This document shows, one piece after another, positions 60,646 to 64,000 of a DNA stretch of 64,000 bases. The notes below the pieces were generated by a model. The model did no database searches, had not been told where the DNA came from, and saw only the letters and a program-made list of their open reading frames with translations. Origin of the DNA: JBFHFS01 sp041583495 (lineage in GTDB: Bacteria > Bacteroidota > Bacteroidia > Bacteroidales > Marinilabiliaceae); the NCBI GenBank assembly GCA_041583495.1, contig JBFHFS010000010.1:42601-106600 (forward strand), written 5' to 3'. How positions within the stretch are numbered: position 1 is the stretch's first letter; every line of letters begins with the position of its first letter. A program made the position numbers and the translations under genes.

Positions 60646-61179
60646 ATGAAACTGAAAGATTTGTTAGTCTTTGTCCAAAGGAATATGCTGTTAAAAGCTA
60701 GCAATGAGAAAAGAATTAAATATTTGCGAAAACAGGGTGTCAGGATTGGTGAAAGATGTATTATTCAGACACTCAATTTCTCAACCGAACAATTTCTTGT
60801 GGAGATTGGGAATCATGTGGCTATTGCAGCTGGGGTACAGTTTATTACACATGATGGTGCCGCGGCATGGTCTTTCAGGGAGGAACTAAATGGTGGCGTT
60901 TTTGGAAAAATTACAATTGGGAATGATGTTTTTATTGGGATGAACAGCATCCTGCTTCCCGGGACTAACATCGGTAATAATTCAATTGTGGGTGCAGGCA
61001 GTGTAGTTAGGGGTAAATTCCCCGACAATTCGGTTGTAATTGGGAATCCGGCAAAGGTTGTTTATGGGATGAATCTTCAAAAAATGGTATATAAATTAAA
61101 TCCTGGATTATGCAAAACACTTAATCTTAGTTTGCCGGATTTCATTAAACTACTTAAAGAAAGGTTTAGCATCGACTGA
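60646..61179 (+). CDS. Hexapeptide-repeat acyltransferase
   Basis: This 177-residue protein has a short helical N-terminus followed by left-handed beta-helix repeats: VEIGNHVAIAAGVQFITHDGA (with the catalytic His in THDG), then ITIGNDVFIGMNSILLPGTNIGNNSIVGAGSVVRG and NSVVIGNPAKVV. These are features of the WbbJ/maltose O-acetyltransferase group. It probably O-acetylates a sugar of the polysaccharide or its precursor. It is the last + strand gene of the locus and faces the convergent exported-protein gene across 26 bases. Confidence 0.88.
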   Translation: MKLKDLLVFVQRNMLLKASNEKRIKYLRKQGVRIGERCIIQTLNFSTEQFLVEIGNHVAIAAGVQFITHDGAAAWSFREELNGGVFGKITIGNDVFIGMNSILLPGTNIGNNSIVGAGSVVRGKFPDNSVVIGNPAKVVYGMNLQKMVYKLNPGLCKTLNLSLPDFIKLLKERFSID

Positions 61180-61205
61180 TTCTTTTCTCGGCCTGCCACC
61201 GGTTT

Positions 61206-62450
61206 TCAAGGAACCGCTATCACTACTTTGAAACGTGCGGCATTCTGTCCGGACAGTGTAACAATATACATACCTGTGGAATATGAATTTGTATTAATAA
61301 CGATTGGGCTTCCTGTTATTTTTGTTTTCTCTAATAATCTCCCTTCAATGGAAAATAGAGAGCAGAAGCCATGATGTAGGGATGGATTTTGTAATTCGAT
61401 AAAAAGCTGGTCATCCTTTTGGTAACTTAGGTACTCTTTTGGATTTGATTCGATATCACTCAACTGAGTGGTTTTTGGATTTCCATCCCATCCGGCAATT
61501 CTGGCCAGGAACCACCAAATGGCTTTCCCTAGTCTGAGTGCTCCTGCAGGCCCTATATGACCGATGCTCTCATCGCCTAAGTTGGTGTCCGTTATAAACG
61601 GGAAGGTATAGGTAACGTCATTGCGGCTCCATGTCTCCGTATTTTTTTCTCCATTATCATCATAACACAAAATGTCCGCGTAATCGAATAGAATTCGGGT
61701 TGGGTCAGCTTTTACAAAATCTCTGAGATACTCATGTTTAATATAGGTTTGATAAGCTTGTTCTCCTTTGTAATAATCTACAGGCCCGGTTGTAAAAACC
61801 ACTTTAGTAGGGTAGTTGTTGGTGGTGCAATAATTAATATAATCTAAAGTGGCGTTTAAATAGGTATCCATACTAACCCTGTTTTGTGTAATGGAGAAAT
61901 CTTCTGCATCGAGTCCCCATCCATGAATGCCTTCATCCGGGCTACCATTCGAAGCACCCCACCATCTCACATTGTACTTCGGATCATACTCCCTACTCAG
62001 GTAACTGCTCATCATGTCCCAGCACCATCCAAATCCAATTGCTGTAATAGGTCGATTGTTGTCGTAGTTGCGCTTAATCATATCCTTAATACTGCGGGAT
62101 GCTTCAGGTTGCTCGTCCCCCGGCCAAGCATACCAGGTAAACCACTCATCTTCACCCAGATATCTTTCGAGATCATTGCAGCGTAAATAGGTAGTGGTAT
62201 AAGCTTCTTCATAAGCAACATTAACCTGATAAGTCTGATTAAGTTCTTCTAACAGCACTAATCCTTTTCTGTAGGCCAATGAATGGGAGGCTCCAGGGAA
62301 TGAAACCAGCATTTTTTTGACTTCATTGATGTAATGATCAGGAATTTTATCATAATCGGCCACAATGGTATGATCGGCTATAACCTGTGATTGCGAAAAT
62401 ACTCCGAAAGAAAGAATAGCAAACAGGAGGCTTAGTGCTAATTTTTTCAT
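61206..62450 (-). CDS. Secreted protein with C-terminal T9SS-like sorting domain
   Basis: This 414-residue protein has a signal peptide (KKLALSLLFAILSFGVFSQ, about 1-20). The main part (about 21-330) is rich in Trp and Tyr and includes GFGWCWDMMSSYL, WGASNGSPDEGIHGWGLD and KVVFTTGPVDYY; I do not recognise it with certainty, though a hydrolase of the SGNH type is possible. The last 80 residues (LFSIEGRLLEKTKITG to GMYIVTLSG and RFKVVI) match the type A sorting domain read by the type IX secretion system, so it is probably displayed on or released from the cell surface. It converges on the acyltransferase gene. Confidence 0.75.
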   Translation of the reverse strand: MKKLALSLLFAILSFGVFSQSQVIADHTIVADYDKIPDHYINEVKKMLVSFPGASHSLAYRKGLVLLEELNQTYQVNVAYEEAYTTTYLRCNDLERYLGEDEWFTWYAWPGDEQPEASRSIKDMIKRNYDNNRPITAIGFGWCWDMMSSYLSREYDPKYNVRWWGASNGSPDEGIHGWGLDAEDFSITQNRVSMDTYLNATLDYINYCTTNNYPTKVVFTTGPVDYYKGEQAYQTYIKHEYLRDFVKADPTRILFDYADILCYDDNGEKNTETWSRNDVTYTFPFITDTNLGDESIGHIGPAGALRLGKAIWWFLARIAGWDGNPKTTQLSDIESNPKEYLSYQKDDQLFIELQNPSLHHGFCSLFSIEGRLLEKTKITGSPIVINTNSYSTGMYIVTLSGQNAARFKVVIAVP

Positions 62451-62525
62451 GATTGTTGGCTTTACTAGTTTGTTGACTGATATATAGTAGCAAAGTAAAA
62501 ATCAAGGTAAAAATATATAACACGA

Positions 62526-62565
62526 AACACCAATAGAGGGTTCAATGGAACCCTCTATTGGTGTT
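62526..62565. terminator. Strong hairpin after the beta-helix protein gene
   Basis: An 18-base-pair perfect stem (AACACCAATAGAGGGTTC and its complement) has the loop AATG. It lies 27 bases beyond the stop of the minus-strand gene at 62593. T-runs are weak on both sides. Confidence 0.75.
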
Positions 62566-62592
62566 ATGAAAAAACATAATGACTACAGAAAA

Positions 62593-64000
62593 TTATTTTA
62601 TTTCAAAAGCTCCCAAGTCAGGCGCTTCTCCTAAATAATTGAGAGACACATCCAAACCCTTATCAATGAGTTGACTTTTATCTTTTGGTTTCATAAAGTT
62701 AATATCAGGCAAGGACCCATCTTCCTCTCTAGGCCGTTTCAATTCGGTCCAATCCAGACTGATAAAATCATCGTTGGTAACAGTAAGCGAAAAATTCCAA
62801 CTGTTATGTGATGCGTTAATAAGTTGTCCACTGTGTGCAATAAAATCAGCAACTTCATTACCGTAGGATAAATTATTAGCATAAAGTTCTCCATTTGGAG
62901 GATTGTGGTTAGTTGTTCCCATAACCCTAAAACCATAACCTAAAGCTTCTCCTGATTCCTGAATCCCAATATAATCCTTGTGTCCATTTCCATAAGCCAA
63001 ATTATTGTAACAATGTACTACCATATTGGCTTTACTAGCATTATTTGGTGAAAATCCATAAGCTGCGTTCTTTGCACCAATACAATTTTTTATAGTTCTT
63101 GCAACAGGGAGAGTATTGTCAGAAATTCCTCCAAATGAAGAACAATACTTCCATCCACATCCAAGGCCATGAATTTGACCACCATCAAATGCCCAACAAC
63201 TATCCCATTCAACATATCCATTTGAATTACCATCAAACCCATTGTCAGAGAACTCCCATGCCCGGCATCCTATGTAATAAACTTTTGAAGCCCTACTTGC
63301 ATCTGTATTAAGGGCATTATTAAAATAAAATCCTACTCCATCACCACCTGCATAAATTCCAGACATCTCAGAATTACACAATGTATAAGCATCGCAGTTT
63401 AGATGAGTTACTGTTCCGGTACAGCTACCTACTGTAAAAGCGGTTCCTTGGATATCATGAACAACCATATTTTCCATGACAATATTACCACACTGTATTA
63501 CATAAATACCAGTTGCATTTCCATCATATTGTTGATTTACATTTCTTATATGTAACCCTTTAAAATGGATATTAGAAACCCCCCTTACATGTACTCCAAT
63601 GTTATACGTCGGAGCAGACCCACTTACATTCCGATTAGTACAATCTAAAATAGGTGTTTCCCCGGGATAATTAAAGAAACAGATGGGTGCGTTTTCCGTG
63701 CCCGAATTAAAATCGCCTTCGCCAGCATTGTTGCTCGTGGAATAATAAACACCTTCACGGAAATAGACCGTATCTCCGGCAGCGGCATTCTTAAAGGCTT
63801 TACTCCAGGTTTGCCAGGGCTCTTCAAGTGTTCCCGGGTTGCTGTCGTCACCATCAGGAGCCACAAAATAATCACCGGTAATTAATTCAGGAGCTCTGTC
63901 TGTTTGTATATTGGAGTCATCTTCTTCTTGTTTATTTGTGTCCTCATTAGCCACCGGGGGGGTCGTTAAAACCCCTATTTCCTCAGGTGTACAATTCCAT
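62593..64000 (-). CDS. Right-handed beta-helix (pectate-lyase-like) surface protein, 5' end outside window
   Basis: The open frame continues without a stop to the window edge (reading WNCTPEEIGVLTTPP before the ANEDT stretch), so the GTG near 63954 is not necessarily the start and the true N-terminus is missing. Visible sequence begins with an acidic linker, then YFVAPDGDDSNPGTLEEPW, the standard opening of DUF1565/PL9-type beta-helix proteins. It continues through stacked helix turns (NIHFKGLHIRNVN, NIVMENMVVHDIQG, FSDNGFDGNSNGYVEWDSC) and ends LGEAPDLGAFEIK. It may cleave or bind polysaccharide; catalytic residues cannot be assigned safely. Confidence 0.8.
   Translation of the reverse strand, partial: WNCTPEEIGVLTTPPVANEDTNKQEEDDSNIQTDRAPELITGDYFVAPDGDDSNPGTLEEPWQTWSKAFKNAAAGDTVYFREGVYYSTSNNAGEGDFNSGTENAPICFFNYPGETPILDCTNRNVSGSAPTYNIGVHVRGVSNIHFKGLHIRNVNQQYDGNATGIYVIQCGNIVMENMVVHDIQGTAFTVGSCTGTVTHLNCDAYTLCNSEMSGIYAGGDGVGFYFNNALNTDASRASKVYYIGCRAWEFSDNGFDGNSNGYVEWDSCWAFDGGQIHGLGCGWKYCSSFGGISDNTLPVARTIKNCIGAKNAAYGFSPNNASKANMVVHCYNNLAYGNGHKDYIGIQESGEALGYGFRVMGTTNHNPPNGELYANNLSYGNEVADFIAHSGQLINASHNSWNFSLTVTNDDFISLDWTELKRPREEDGSLPDINFMKPKDKSQLIDKGLDVSLNYLGEAPDLGAFEIK

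Overview
The window comes from a Bacteroidota chromosome, most likely an anaerobic or facultative member of the Bacteroidales/Marinilabiliales. This rests on an ECF sigma/FecR/SusC/SusD locus, a short (288-residue) primary sigma factor without region 1.1, -7 promoter boxes of the TAnnTTTG type, a homodimeric pyruvate:ferredoxin oxidoreductase next to pyruvate phosphate dikinase, a tmRNA encoding the tag GENNYALAA, and a C-terminal region resembling a type IX secretion signal. The species cannot be named from sequence alone.

Layout. 0-0.9 kb: end of a NitT/TauT-type ABC importer. 1.1-12.8 kb: ECF sigma, FecR anti-sigma, SusC, SusD, two surface lipoproteins and a TlpA-like thioredoxin, which together form a regulated outer-membrane uptake system for an unknown nutrient. 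13-14.3 kb: a class C beta-lactamase-like lipoprotein. 14.7-20.3 kb: housekeeping genes (ssrA, rpe, rpoD, rho) and an orphan AAA ATPase. 20.5-28.2 kb: pyruvate metabolism (nifJ, a dihydroorotate dehydrogenase-like gene, ppdK). 28.4-29.6 kb: ruvX and def. 30-61.2 kb: a large Wzx/Wzy-type surface polysaccharide locus, almost entirely on the + strand. 61.2-64 kb: two minus-strand exported proteins, the last cut by the window edge.

The polysaccharide locus has two PglC-type initiating phosphosugar transferases and two PglE-type aminotransferases, with PglF- and PglD-type enzymes for a diacetamido-trideoxyhexose. It also has a Wzc kinase/co-polymerase, a Wzy-like polymerase, a Wzx flippase, a complete FnlABC set for UDP-N-acetyl-L-fucosamine, at least six glycosyltransferases, two deacetylase-like proteins, an N-acetyl sugar amidotransferase, a CapK-like adenylate-forming enzyme and an O-acetyltransferase. 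Decay and insertion are visible: an asparagine synthetase reduced to its two ends, a frameshifted third deacetylase-like copy, and a 0.6 kb gene-free block resembling the RNA part of a group II intron.

The most unusual structure is at 38.5-42.2 kb. The fnlABC genes are separated, flanked and in one case penetrated by arrays of a 7-base repeat (consensus NNCCAWT). One array lies between fnlA and fnlB. Two arrays of opposite orientation flank a small four-helix-bundle gene inserted between fnlB and fnlC; the second of these contains the fnlC start codon. A fourth, of nine heptamers, lies in frame inside fnlC and encodes three heptapeptides. A hexamer array precedes fnlA. I read this as a candidate mobile repeat system linked to the four-helix-bundle protein, with potential to switch fnlC on and off by frame. 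A second, separate repeat family (about 92-136 bases, starting ATGAAACGAGCC and ending on the ATGAAA of the next gene in two cases) occurs at 11.3, 14.5 and 42.7 kb.
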